A DNA stretch of 43,345 nt from Selenomonadales bacterium (GTDB lineage: Bacteria; Bacillota; UBA994), in contig JAGXRZ010000021.1 in assembly GCA_018335585.1 (NCBI GenBank), positions 1-43,345 on the forward strand. Direction: 5' to 3'. A program made the position numbers and the translations under genes. The notes under the pieces were generated by a model. It was not told the DNA's origin. It saw only the letters and a list, made by a program, of their open reading frames with translations, and did no database searches. Below, piece after piece: positions 31,599-43,345 of the stretch (positions are counted from its first letter, which is position 1; the number at the start of each line of letters is the position of its first letter).

Positions 31599-32798
31599 AT
31601 GGAAAAACTTACGTTAAAAGATATCGAGGTTAGCAACAAGTGTGTATTTGTGCGGGTCGACTTTAACGTGCCGCTTGATGACAGCGGCGCGGTTACCGAC
31701 GACACTCGCATTCGGGCTGCTTTACCCACCATTCGTTACTTGCGCGAGCAGTCGGCGAAAGTGATTTTGGCAAGCCACCTCGGGCGCCCGAAGGGCGGGT
31801 TCGAGGCTCGCTACAGCACAGCGCCGGCGGCGCGTAGGCTCGCGGAGTTGCTCGGGGTTGATGTCCCGGTTTTGCCCGACTGCATCGGGCCGGAAGTAGA
31901 AGCGCGCGTCGCCGCCATGAACCCCGGCGATGTAGTGATGCTGGAAAACCTGCGCTTTCATGTGGCAGAAGAAAAGAACGGCGCGGAGTTTGCGCAGGCC
32001 TTAGCGCGCTTAGGCGAAGTGTATGTCAATGACGCCTTTGGCGCTGCTCACCGCGCCCACGCCTCCGTCTCCGGCGTGCCTGCGCTCCTTACGCCCGCTG
32101 CAGCAGGCTTTCTGATGAGCAAAGAACTAGACTTTCTCGGCGGTGCGCTCGAGAGCCCGCGGCGGCCTTTTGTGGCGATTCTAGGCGGCGCTAAAGTCTC
32201 GGACAAAATTAAGGTCATCGAAGCGTTGCTTAGGCGCGCCGATAGCCTAATTATCGGCGGCGGCATGGCCAACACCTTCCTTAAGGCGCGGGGCGTCGAT
32301 GTAGGCAAGTCGCTCTATGAGCCGACGCAAGTAGAGCTAGCCGCCGAACTGCTTGACCTAGCCGAGCGCAGCAAGGTAGCCGTGCACCTGCCAAGCGACG
32401 TCGTGGTCGCGTCAGACATTAACGCCGAAGAGGGCGAGATAGTGGGCCTCGCGGACATTCCAAAAGATGCGGCCATCGTCGACATAGGCCCCGCTACAGG
32501 CGAGAGCTTTGCTGCCGTTATCGCCGCGGCAAGACTCGTGCTGTGGAACGGTCCCATGGGCGTGTTTGAGAACCCGGTCTTTGCCGTGGGCACGTTTGGT
32601 ATTGCCGAGGCCTTAGCGGCTTCACAGGCAGTCACCATTGTAGGCGGCGGGGACAGTGTCGCGGCCGTCGAGCAGTCCGGCTTAGCCGCGCGCATGACAC
32701 ATATGTCGACCGGAGGCGGGGCTTCCCTCGAGTTTCTGGAAGGGAAGGTATTGCCGGGTGTAGCCGCGCTGACCGATAAATATGGAAAAAGTGAGTAG
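31599..32798 (+). CDS. pgk: Phosphoglycerate kinase
   Basis: Transfers phosphate from 1,3-bisphosphoglycerate to ADP, the first ATP-forming step of lower glycolysis. The 399-residue protein shows [15 protein letters not shown] near the N-terminus, [35 protein letters not shown], the ADP-binding [14 protein letters not shown] and the C-terminal [12 protein letters not shown] and [13 protein letters not shown]. It begins 11 bases after gap and overlaps tpiA by 17 bases. Confidence 0.97.
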   Translation: MEKLTLKDIEVSNKCVFVRVDFNVPLDDSGAVTDDTRIRAALPTIRYLREQSAKVILASHLGRPKGGFEARYSTAPAARRLAELLGVDVPVLPDCIGPEVEARVAAMNPGDVVMLENLRFHVAEEKNGAEFAQALARLGEVYVNDAFGAAHRAHASVSGVPALLTPAAAGFLMSKELDFLGGALESPRRPFVAILGGAKVSDKIKVIEALLRRADSLIIGGGMANTFLKARGVDVGKSLYEPTQVELAAELLDLAERSKVAVHLPSDVVVASDINAEEGEIVGLADIPKDAAIVDIGPATGESFAAVIAAARLVLWNGPMGVFENPVFAVGTFGIAEALAASQAVTIVGGGDSVAAVEQSGLAARMTHMSTGGGASLEFLEGKVLPGVAALTDKYGKSE

Positions 32799-33554
32799 GG
32801 TAGCCACGCCCTTAGTTATTGGCAATTGGAAGATGAACGGCATGCTCGCCGCGAGCGGCAAGCTGACTCGCGAGTTAGTAGCGCTGCTTGCCGAACATGC
32901 GACGTGCGAAGTCGTCGTCTGCCCACCGTTTACGGCCCTGCTGTCGGTGGCCGGAGTTCTCAGTGCTGCAAAGATTCGCCTCGGCGCGCAAAACGGCTAT
33001 CCCGCCGAAAAAGGCGCCTTTACCGGTGAAGTTTCGATGCCGATGCTGCGCGACCTAGGCTGCGACTACGTTCTCGTAGGCCACTCCGAACGCCGGCAAC
33101 ATCTAGGGGAGGATGACGGATTTATTGCGCGCAAAGTTCGGGCAGCGGTAGAGAGCGGTCTTACCCCCGTGCTCTGTGTCGGTGAAAGCCGCGCAGTGCG
33201 TGCGGCAGGAGAGAGCGAGCGTCATGTGCTAAGGCAAATCGAACTGGGCTTAGAGCTACTGCCGAGCGAGGCGAGCTTTGTCGTGGCCTACGAGCCGGTT
33301 TGGGCTATCGGTACCTCTCTTGCGGCCAGCGCACAGGACGCGAGCGCTGTGCTTGCGGCAGTGAAGGCGTGGTTATGCAAAGAGCGCGGCATCCGCGAGC
33401 AGGCTTTTAGGCTACTTTACGGCGGCAGTGTCACGCCGGAAAACATCGCGGAGTTCACCGCCCAAAGCGAAATAGACGGGGCCTTAGTCGGCGGTGCGAG
33501 CCTAAGCGCAGAAACTTTTGCGGCCGTGGTAGTCGGCGCCGCGCGGGGGTATTT

Positions 33555-33570
<16 letters not shown>
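32782..33570 (+). CDS. tpiA: Triosephosphate isomerase
   Basis: Interconverts dihydroxyacetone phosphate and glyceraldehyde 3-phosphate. Catalytic residues are Lys17 (IGNWKMN), His101 (VGHSERR) and Glu171 (VAYEPVWAIGT), and the phosphate-binding YGGSV lies near the C-terminus. Length is 262 residues. ATG 32782 lies inside pgk; a GTG at 32791 is an alternative giving a shorter overlap. The 3' end overlaps gpmI by 16 bases, so translation of the three genes is interlocked. Confidence 0.96.
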
Positions 33571-36361
<2,791 letters not shown>

Positions 36362-36364
36362 CTT

Positions 36365-36413
36365 CCAGCCGCCAGCCGTTGGGCGTGTCGCTTGTCGCTT
36401 GTCCCTTGTCGCT
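36365..36413 (+). repeat. 7-bp tandem repeats between eno and secG
   Basis: Two units of CCAGCCG (36365-36378), then four units of TGTCGCT with one substitution (36386-36413; third unit TGTCCCT). The array lies between the eno stop and the secG promoter. A single TGTCGCT unit also stands beside the array at 38857. Confidence 0.82.
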
Positions 36414-36436
36414 TGGGGAAGAGGGGCTGCGCCCAG

Positions 36437-36465
36437 TTGTCAACGCTAGCCCGCTATGCTAAAAT
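36437..36465 (+). promoter_or_regulatory. Promoter of secG
   Basis: TTGTCA at 36437-36442, 17-bp spacer, TAAAAT at 36460-36465, each one mismatch from consensus. Start expected near 36472, leaving a 27-base leader with GAGGGGAGG before the secG ATG. Confidence 0.65.
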
Positions 36466-36498
36466 CAGTGGAGTTCACGCGAGGGGAGGTAGGGCATA

Positions 36499-36720
36499 AT
36501 GCTCACGGCTTTAAAGATTGTCCAAGCCTTAGTGGCTATAGGGGTAATCCTTTCAATCGTTATGCAGAGCGGTCGTGCCGCAGGGCTTGGAGCTATTGCC
36601 GGAGGCGCGGAGGCATTGTTTGGGCGCAAAAAGAACATGGACGCCTTTTTCAGCAAGCTGACGATTGGCCTAGGCATCGCCTTTATGGCTTTGTCTCTCG
36701 CTGTTGCCGTTTTGCAGTAG
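36499..36720 (+). CDS. secG: SecG, protein-export channel subunit
   Basis: A 73-residue subunit of the SecYEG translocon that assists SecA-driven protein export. Two membrane helices (about 5-22 and 52-72) flank the conserved cytoplasmic loop MQSGRAAGLGAIAGGAEALFGRKKNMDAF. ATG 36499 follows GGGGAGG. The gene commonly follows enolase in Firmicutes, and it has its own promoter here. Confidence 0.93.
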   Translation: MLTALKIVQALVAIGVILSIVMQSGRAAGLGAIAGGAEALFGRKKNMDAFFSKLTIGLGIAFMALSLAVAVLQ

Positions 36721-36762
36721 CGTCAAAACGATATCAGCCCTACTCCTAATAGTTCGAAAGTT

Positions 36763-36797
36763 AGGGGCAGATTCACCGGCAAGGTGTATCCGCCCCT
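36763..36797 (+). other. Inverted repeat between secG and the pyrophosphatase gene
   Basis: AGGGGCAGATTCACC pairs with GGTGTATCCGCCCCT in a 15-bp stem with two mismatches. There is no T-run after it, so it may be a weak terminator of secG or a structured leader of the pyrophosphatase message. Confidence 0.45.
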
Positions 36798-36829
36798 TCT
36801 CAAAGTAGTAGATTAAGGGGGACGTAATT

Positions 36830-38827
<1,998 letters not shown>

Positions 38828-38856
38828 TTGACAGGCGCAAGGGATTGTCGCTTGAG

Positions 38857-38884
38857 GAATCGTGAATCATGAATCGTGAATCAT
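38857..38884 (+). repeat. 7-bp tandem repeats (GAATCGT/GAATCAT)
   Basis: Four units: GAATCGT, GAATCAT, GAATCGT, GAATCAT. They begin 30 bases after the pyrophosphatase stop. A single TGTCGCT unit, identical to the unit of the eno-secG array, lies at 38846-38852. Confidence 0.85.
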
Positions 38885-38911
38885 GAACTGCGAGATTGCG
38901 GTATTTCTACC

Positions 38912-38982
38912 AGGAGCCAGCAGCTAGGAGCCGGTAGTCCCCTCGTCCTCCACGAAGTGCTAAGTGCAAAGTGCGAAGTGCG
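38912..38982 (+). repeat. 7-bp tandem repeats (AGGAGCC and AAGTGCN units)
   Basis: A degenerate set AGGAGCC, AGCAGCT, AGGAGCC, GGTAGTC (38912-38939) is followed after 15 bases by AAGTGCT, AAGTGCA, AAGTGCG, AAGTGCG (38955-38982). Together with the preceding array it fills most of the gap before the HD-domain gene. Confidence 0.78.
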
Positions 38983-39019
38983 CTCTACTAGGAATCAGCC
39001 GCAAGCGAAAGGAGATCCC

Positions 39020-39571
39020 ATGCAACGTACCGATGCCCTAGAGCTTGTCAGGCAGCACGTGAAGAACAAGAACCTTATTAAGCACATGGTGGCAGTGGAA
39101 GTCGTCATGGGTGCTTTGGCGCGACGCTTAGTCGAGAACGACGCCCTTTGGCGGCTGACCGGCTTGCTGCACGATATCGACTACGACCAAACGGCCGAGA
39201 AGCCCGCAGAGCACAGCAAGCTCGGGGCGCAGATGTTAGCGGAGCTACAGCTCCCGGCTGAACTGGTTCAGGCAGTGCTGGTGCATAACGAGGCGCACGG
39301 AATCCCGCGCAGCACTAGGCTCGACAAAGCGCTCTACTGCAGCGACCCCGTGACTGGGCTTATTGTGGCCGGTGCGCTGATACATCCCAGCAAAAAAATA
39401 GCTAACATCGACCCGGACTTTATCCTAAACCGCTACGGCGAGAAGAGCTTTGCCCGCGGGGCTGACCGAGAGGCCATCGCCTCCTGCGAGGAACTCGGGT
39501 TAACCCTGCGAGAGTTTGTCACCCTCGCCCTTGCGGCTATGCAGGATTCGGCGACCGAGTTAGGACTATAG
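39020..39571 (+). CDS. HD-domain phosphohydrolase-like protein
   Basis: A 183-residue HD-superfamily protein. The motif residues are His22 (LIKHMVAVE), His51-Asp52 (LLHDIDYDQ) and a later His/Asp set (VHNEAHG, YCSDPVTGL), typical of the small predicted hydrolases related to HDIG proteins. ATG 39020 was chosen because AAAGGAG lies 6-7 bases upstream; the open frame extends further upstream through the heptamer repeats, which is not coding. The substrate is unknown; nucleotide or phosphate-ester hydrolysis is a family-level guess. A strong bidirectional terminator follows. Confidence 0.85.
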   Translation: MQRTDALELVRQHVKNKNLIKHMVAVEVVMGALARRLVENDALWRLTGLLHDIDYDQTAEKPAEHSKLGAQMLAELQLPAELVQAVLVHNEAHGIPRSTRLDKALYCSDPVTGLIVAGALIHPSKKIANIDPDFILNRYGEKSFARGADREAIASCEELGLTLREFVTLALAAMQDSATELGL

Positions 39572-39577
39572 CGTTAA

Positions 39578-39616
39578 AAACAGGGGTGTTGCGAAGTATC
39601 GCAACACCCTTTTCTA
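39578..39616. terminator. Bidirectional rho-independent terminator
   Basis: A perfect 11-bp stem, GGGTGTTGCGA (39584-39594), loop AGTA, TCGCAACACCC (39599-39609), with TTTTCT on the right and a run of five A on the left. It serves the HD gene on the plus strand and the converging IseA-like gene on the minus strand. Confidence 0.9.
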
Positions 39617-40783
39617 TTTGATTAACCAAGTGTCCCCGTGCCGAACGAACTCGATGATAGATGTTTTGTCGGGGGAATCCCATACGGATGGTATGCGCAG
39701 TTTGACTCTCACAAAATCCTTGCGTGATTCTAAGACAACCAGCCTATAAAGGTCCATGCGGTACGCCGATCCCATTTCTCCCGGAGAAACAAACAGCCTC
39801 CCATTTATGCTTACATATCGGTCAAGCTTTAAGTATTCTTCGGCTCGTTCAGGGACGAAGGTGCTGCGGATGTATTCCTCGAAATCGGCGTAAGTCGGAA
39901 ACCTCACATCAGCTACTCGGTGGTACGTGTACCCGTTGTACTCTGCTGTCTCACCGCTCTCCATTAATGTCCCCGTCCAGTGCCAGCTATCTATGGCAGT
40001 AGAACGGGCGACTAGATACACAAGGGCGTGGGTTAGCGGTGGCATCGGTGGAGTCACGTCTGCAGCGCTCCGGCGATACACAATCTCCCCTGTCTCCCAA
40101 TCGCGCATAAGCACAATTTCACCATGCCTGATATAGGCAACTTCGTTTTTTCGCACCGCTTCCCCGTGTCCCCCGGTGGTTTCGTACTCAACTCGCAACA
40201 CCCAATACCATTCGTTTTGGTACTCGTACGGACGAGATGACACCCGCCAATCGATAGGTTTGACATCACGTGCACCGAGCGTGCGCTCCACATACCTCTC
40301 TAAGATTTGACGCACTAATGGGTACAGCACATAATCGGGAAAGGGGCCAACGATGTCGGCAACCGCCTGCCAAGCTGCAAGGCGCTCCCTAAAAAAGCTT
40401 AGCTCCTCAGGGGTGAGTAATAGCTCCGCCCATTCTAAGGCCAGAGCAGCTTCCTCTAGCTTAGAATCATACATGCTAGTGACAGCCTGCGCCCTAAATT
40501 CCCTTCCCACCTCGGCAACTTCTTGCGCTTGATCCGCCCAGAGACGAGCTATACGTGGGTCTCTGGGTGACAGCTCTGCCGCCTCTTCCGCCTGTTGAAC
40601 GAGCGCGCTAACCTCTGCCCGAACCGAATTAAGACGGTAATAGTAGAAAATACCTACGGAAAATGCAGCTAGCACAGCCAGTAACATTGCTTTGGCATAT
40701 TTTCGGGACACTATTTGCGATACAGCTCCCTTTCCTTGAAGTAGACGTAATGCCCGTCTCTGCACAACACAACGCGACAACAT
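39614..40783 (-). CDS. Membrane-anchored protein with IseA-like C-terminal region
   Basis: A 389-residue protein with one membrane segment (about 31-49) and the rest probably outside. Residues about 55-150 are helical and rich in Ala, Glu and Leu (EAAELSPRDPRIARLWADQAQEV). The C-terminal about 110 residues (HRVADVRFPTYADFEEYIRSTF, KLDRYVSINGRLFVSPGEMGSAY, IIEFVRHGDTWLI) resemble the IseA/DL-endopeptidase-inhibitor family of Firmicutes, which inhibits cell-wall hydrolases in Bacillus. That resemblance is from memory of the pattern and is moderate. The start is uncertain: ATG 40783 has a poor ribosome binding site, and a GTG at 40711 would remove residues 1-24. The 3' end runs into the shared terminator. 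Confidence 0.65.
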   Translation of the reverse strand: MLSRCVVQRRALRLLQGKGAVSQIVSRKYAKAMLLAVLAAFSVGIFYYYRLNSVRAEVSALVQQAEEAAELSPRDPRIARLWADQAQEVAEVGREFRAQAVTSMYDSKLEEAALALEWAELLLTPEELSFFRERLAAWQAVADIVGPFPDYVLYPLVRQILERYVERTLGARDVKPIDWRVSSRPYEYQNEWYWVLRVEYETTGGHGEAVRKNEVAYIRHGEIVLMRDWETGEIVYRRSAADVTPPMPPLTHALVYLVARSTAIDSWHWTGTLMESGETAEYNGYTYHRVADVRFPTYADFEEYIRSTFVPERAEEYLKLDRYVSINGRLFVSPGEMGSAYRMDLYRLVVLESRKDFVRVKLRIPSVWDSPDKTSIIEFVRHGDTWLIK

Positions 40784-40864
40784 GCTTTCGCCGCATGTCT
40801 ACCCGCCATCCTCGCGAAGTTTGGATTGCCCGAGCTCCAAAGGCGCATTCACGCCCAAGGCGAA

Positions 40865-41320
40865 TTAGCGAAGGGCAGGCACAAGGAACGCGTAGAGCTG
40901 TAACCCAAGTGAGACGTAGAGGACAGCCCAAGCCCACCCAAGCCACAAAGAAACCAGCCCGACACGCCCTTTGTCTCCCGACATGAGCGATGTTGCACCA
41001 TCAAATATTGCGAAAAATACTGCGAACAGCAGGCCTCCGGCAATCATGTACGCATATAACAACACATGGTTTGCGACCCAGTTGTTTCGAATGCTGTTTA
41101 CAGTGAGTACGGTAGCTCCCAGTGTGCCGAACACAAATGGCATGAAGAGAATGGCAAAGCGTGAAAATATCACGCGCAGCCACTTGTTAGGCTCTGCCAT
41201 TCCTCCATGCTGACTAGCAAGTGCTGCGAATGCATCAACAATGTCGTGGGACAGAGGGAATGCTAACACCGCCATAATTGGCGTTGTCCAAGCCACTAGC
41301 GTCAGTAACCCATCAATCAT
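40865..41320 (-). CDS. Small integral membrane protein of unknown function
   Basis: I do not recognise this 151-residue protein. Four hydrophobic stretches are visible, at about 3-24, 48-72, 82-106 and 120-147. The loop between the first two carries the polar segment SQHGGMAEPNKWLRV, and the loop between the last two carries DGATSLMSGDKGR. ATG 41320 has only a distant GGGGG upstream, so the start is tentative. It lies between the IseA-like gene and a secreted-protein gene on the same strand, with gaps of 34-80 bases, so the three may form one unit. Confidence 0.6.
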   Translation of the reverse strand: MIDGLLTLVAWTTPIMAVLAFPLSHDIVDAFAALASQHGGMAEPNKWLRVIFSRFAILFMPFVFGTLGATVLTVNSIRNNWVANHVLLYAYMIAGGLLFAVFFAIFDGATSLMSGDKGRVGLVSLWLGWAWAVLYVSLGLQLYAFLVPALR

Positions 41321-41354
41321 AGGCAGTTTAGTTGGCCCCCTTTTGTGTAATGGT

Positions 41355-42263
41355 CTATGGGCGAGTCACGGCTCCAGTAAAGATGTTAAGGTTGCCAGCA
41401 TCGTAATCGTAATTGACCCAAAATCCAGCCCAATTTATAGACACATCAAAACCGCCGAGTATGCTCCAGCCCGGGGTCAGCGCGAGTATTGAGGCCCGAT
41501 GGCCATAGGATACAAAAAGGTTAATAGAGTCTTCCGGTCCTGGGTCAAACACCCTAATTCGAGCACTTCCGTCAAGGGCCCTGCACCATAGTCCTCTGAT
41601 TCCCTTTCGCATGTCGATGACAAACTCTGCCGAGTTAATGTCTGTCCCAGGATGGTTTGCATCGGGGGACGGCAAAACCGTCTCGGTTGCCCAATACCCA
41701 AACACCGACTCGTAGTAGTAGTTGACGCTTGCGTAGGTCACTGATGGATTTCTGTCTAACCGAAAACCATGCGACCACCCCAATACTAATCTGTCGTGTA
41801 AGCTGCCCCCAGGGACACCGGACCAAGCCCATGACACCCACATGCGTACCCAGCTATTGTTAGCGGGATTTGGTTCATAGTGCCATTCCTGGAATCCTGC
41901 CCAAATGAACAACGTAGCGGCTAACGCCCGCATCTGTTCATCGCTACCATCAAAACGACGAAACAAACTGATCTGTTCTTCGGTGTATCTTAGCCTGCGC
42001 AAAGTACGAGTGTCCAATTTGGAAAGGGCCCGGAGATGTTGGCCATAGTCTATAGCGCGAGCCGCAATGATTTCCGCTTTGGTGTAGCCTTTAGCCATGA
42101 GCTCCTCGTCAGACAGCGACTTGATGTGTTGTAGCACGTCATACTCATTCACTTGTAGTAGTGGGGGCATCGTCGCGCGCTGCGCGAAGGACGTTGCGTA
42201 GTTCCCGGCACAACTTAGCAATAGTGTTGCTACCACGATCGCAGATACTAACTTTTTCAACAT
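41355..42263 (-). CDS. Secreted lipoprotein-like protein with repeated YT(K/E)xxI helices
   Basis: A 302-residue exported protein. The N-terminus is a signal peptide ending in a lipobox-like LLSC with Cys18, although a type I cleavage after TSFA is also possible. Residues about 45-115 contain two related helical units, SLSDEELMAKGYTKAEIIAA and LDTRTLRRLRYTEEQISLFR, followed by FDGSDEQMRALAATL. The remaining half is rich in Trp, Tyr, Asn and Gly and looks beta-stranded (VRMWVSWAWSGVPG, INWAGFWVNYDYD). I recall similar uncharacterised secreted proteins in Bacilli, but no function. ATG 42263 follows AAGGAGG. Confidence 0.75.
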   Translation of the reverse strand: MLKKLVSAIVVATLLLSCAGNYATSFAQRATMPPLLQVNEYDVLQHIKSLSDEELMAKGYTKAEIIAARAIDYGQHLRALSKLDTRTLRRLRYTEEQISLFRRFDGSDEQMRALAATLFIWAGFQEWHYEPNPANNSWVRMWVSWAWSGVPGGSLHDRLVLGWSHGFRLDRNPSVTYASVNYYYESVFGYWATETVLPSPDANHPGTDINSAEFVIDMRKGIRGLWCRALDGSARIRVFDPGPEDSINLFVSYGHRASILALTPGWSILGGFDVSINWAGFWVNYDYDAGNLNIFTGAVTRP

Positions 42264-42708
42264 TTCAATCCTCCTTTATTTTCGAGCAAAACGGCCATAT
42301 GAACCCCAACAGATGGAGGGCTCAATTGCCATAACTCCCAGCAGACGCAACTATTTGCTGTCGTTCGCAACTACCACTTTCTAGTAGGCGGGGGATGCGT
42401 CACTGTTTTCTTTACATCTTGGGCACCTCCCTTCTGCGAGACGACCGTGCGAATGGGGCAATCAACGACGGCCTGTCGATACCCCACTCCTTTTATGTGA
42501 TTCCTGATGATTTTTGGAGCGGGGTGTCTTCACTTAGACATGTTCGCAGTTACCTTCGCTTAATGAGACACTTGAGGCAACAAAATGCAACGCCTCCGTG
42601 GAAATCTTCTTTCTCCCCGCGACTGACGCGAGAGCAGAGGCTGTGACGCACCAGGCAGCCTTGCACGCTAATCGCGCCGCTCCACTAATCGGGCGAGGCT
42701 AGCTGAGT
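42264..42708. other. Intergenic stretch without a supported gene
   Basis: A plus-strand frame at 42395-42646 is open for 83 codons but has no ribosome binding site, no recognisable motif and unusual composition, so I do not call it. The only structure I see is an inverted repeat, ACCCCACTCC (42481-42490) and GGAGCGGGGT (42516-42525), with one mismatch and a 25-base loop. The region should contain the promoter of the secreted-protein gene, but I could not identify it. Confidence 0.5.
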
Positions 42709-43011
42709 TTATTTCCCTTCTGTCGCGACTACATAACACCCGAAGGCTAAGACCGCATATGCAACCCGAGTTAGGACAAAGTTGGCCTGACTCACTATGA
42801 GCAGGACGCGAACGTCTGCGATGGTAGACGGGTCTACGGCTAGGAGTTGCAGCAGCCCCACTAGCTGCGTGAGCAGCGTGATAAGGAAAAACAAGAATAT
42901 GTACTTCGAGATGCTGCTAGCGCTCTTACTAATGTTCTTGTAGCTAAAATACGCACCAAGCGCCATAATCAGTGCTGTCACAAGGGCAACCGGAACCTGT
43001 ATGTCGAGCAT
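42709..43011 (-). CDS. Small three-helix membrane protein of unknown function
   Basis: A 100-residue protein with hydrophobic segments at about 5-22, 35-57 and 70-95, separated by short loops (SYKNISKSASSISK, AVDPSTIADVR). I do not recognise the family. ATG 43011 was chosen because TTGGAGGTG lies just upstream; the open frame to 43125 extends into the gap before the next gene. It sits directly downstream, on the same strand, of the leucine-rich-repeat gene, about 80 bases away. Confidence 0.65.
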   Translation of the reverse strand: MLDIQVPVALVTALIMALGAYFSYKNISKSASSISKYIFLFFLITLLTQLVGLLQLLAVDPSTIADVRVLLIVSQANFVLTRVAYAVLAFGCYVVATEGK

Positions 43012-43090
43012 TGTATTCACCTCCAATGTCCCCGCTTGGCTTATAGTCATCCACTCATTGGCAGCCTGTATTGCCGGGCACCGCTCGCCA

Positions 43091-43345
43091 TTACCGCGCC
43101 GACGGATTTTGGGGGTGGAATACAAAGTTCATCTCAGCGTCTCCGGGTTCTCTCCTTAGCCTCAGGCCGATGTCCTCCCAGCCTACCACATCGCTAGGCG
43201 AACGCATATTGTTATAGCTGACATCCAGCCAACGTAACATTTTGTTGCGTGAAACATCCAACCCCGTGAGCTGGCTTCGGCTAACTTCAAGCCACCTAAG
43301 ATTTGTGTTGTGTGACACATTCAACGCGGTTAGCTGACTCGTGCC
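43091..43345 (-). CDS. Leucine-rich-repeat protein, C-terminal end (cut by the window)
   Basis: The frame is open through the right edge, so only the last about 84 residues are seen. They contain repeats of about 20-21 residues with the pattern L-T-x-L-x-V-S-x-N-x-x-L-x-W-L: QLTALNVSHNTNLRWLEVS, QLTGLDVSRNKMLRWLDVS, then a short non-repeat tail. This is the bacterial internalin-like type, usually on surface or secreted proteins that bind other macromolecules. The N-terminus and any signal peptide are outside the window. The ligand is unknown. Confidence 0.8.
   Translation of the reverse strand, partial: GTSQLTALNVSHNTNLRWLEVSRSQLTGLDVSRNKMLRWLDVSYNNMRSPSDVVGWEDIGLRLRREPGDAEMNFVFHPQNPSAR

Noticed and set aside
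36456-36749. 97-codon frame overlapping secG
   Set aside because: It is an out-of-frame shadow of secG, which has a clear family match and a ribosome binding site.
36752-36770. GTTCGAAAG stretch as part of a tRNA T-arm
   Set aside because: No acceptor stem, D-arm or anticodon arm can be folded around it.
38876-39019. N-terminal extension of the HD-domain protein
   Set aside because: It translates the heptamer repeats; ATG 39020 has a strong ribosome binding site.
40629-40946. 105-codon minus-strand frame between the IseA-like and 151-residue genes
   Set aside because: Cys/Arg-rich translation with no motif, overlapping two better frames.
42395-42646. 83-codon open frame on the plus strand
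   Set aside because: No ribosome binding site, no motif, and it lies in a gap that should hold the promoter of the divergent gene.

Overview
The window looks like a chromosomal segment of an anaerobic, low-GC-lineage but GC-moderate Bacillota (Firmicutes, Clostridia-like). Supporting markers are WhiA, RapZ and YvcK, an HPr/enzyme I pair, type I-alpha glutamine synthetase, a six-gene gap-pgk-tpiA-gpmI-eno-secG glycolytic block, a membrane pyrophosphatase, a DUF1540 mini-protein, purine-rich Shine-Dalgarno sites and frequent TTG/GTG starts. No rRNA, tRNA, CRISPR array or insertion sequence was recognised.

Layout. 1-2.6 kb is an accessory edge: an AT-richer, probably 5'-truncated gene, a Phd/PIN toxin-antitoxin module with a visible promoter and palindromic operator, and a decayed TPR gene with an in-frame stop. 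2.7-5.9 kb holds an MFS exporter and an ABC-F protein. 5.8-9.3 kb (minus) is a TAXI-TRAP uptake operon (solute-binding lipoprotein, DUF1850, fused permease). 9.4-17.3 kb (plus) holds PHP phosphoesterase-rapZ-yvcK, tryptophanase, MTA/SAH nucleosidase and tldD-tldE. 17.3-21.7 kb (minus) is a run of small units (GNAT, DinJ/YafQ, M42 peptidase, nucleotidyltransferase, DUF362 ferredoxin) separated by four copies of a GGGACGG palindromic repeat. 21.8-26.2 kb (plus) has glnA, a cyclophilin, and a 4-hydroxybutyryl-CoA dehydratase/4-hydroxybutyrate dehydrogenase pair. A minus-strand MFS gene follows. 27.6-39.6 kb (plus) is DUF1540, whiA-HPr-enzyme I, the glycolytic block, secG, the pyrophosphatase and an HD-domain protein. 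39.6-43.3 kb (minus) is a set of unfamiliar membrane/secreted proteins, including an IseA-like protein and the end of a leucine-rich-repeat protein at the window edge.

How it fits together. The metabolic content suits a fermenter of amino acids and organic acids: tryptophanase splits tryptophan to indole, pyruvate and ammonia; the 4-hydroxybutyrate pair links succinate semialdehyde/GABA to crotonyl-CoA; lower glycolysis is one tightly packed operon; the pyrophosphatase conserves energy from PPi; GlnA assimilates ammonia; TAXI-TRAP imports an organic substrate.

The observations I rate highest are: (i) intergenic arrays of 7-bp tandem repeats with different unit sequences at several loci, similar in architecture to cyanobacterial heptanucleotide STRR elements; (ii) a whiA-coupled HPr-like protein that keeps the catalytic His but has Asn where regulatory Ser46 should be, next to a shortened enzyme I; (iii) the usual rapZ-yvcK-whiA-HPr cluster split by about 15 kb; (iv) the four GGGACGG palindromes at gene boundaries; (v) a perfect hairpin at the junction of the TRAP binding protein and DUF1850 genes. 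Gene starts were revised from the longest open frame wherever a ribosome binding site and family length favoured a downstream codon.
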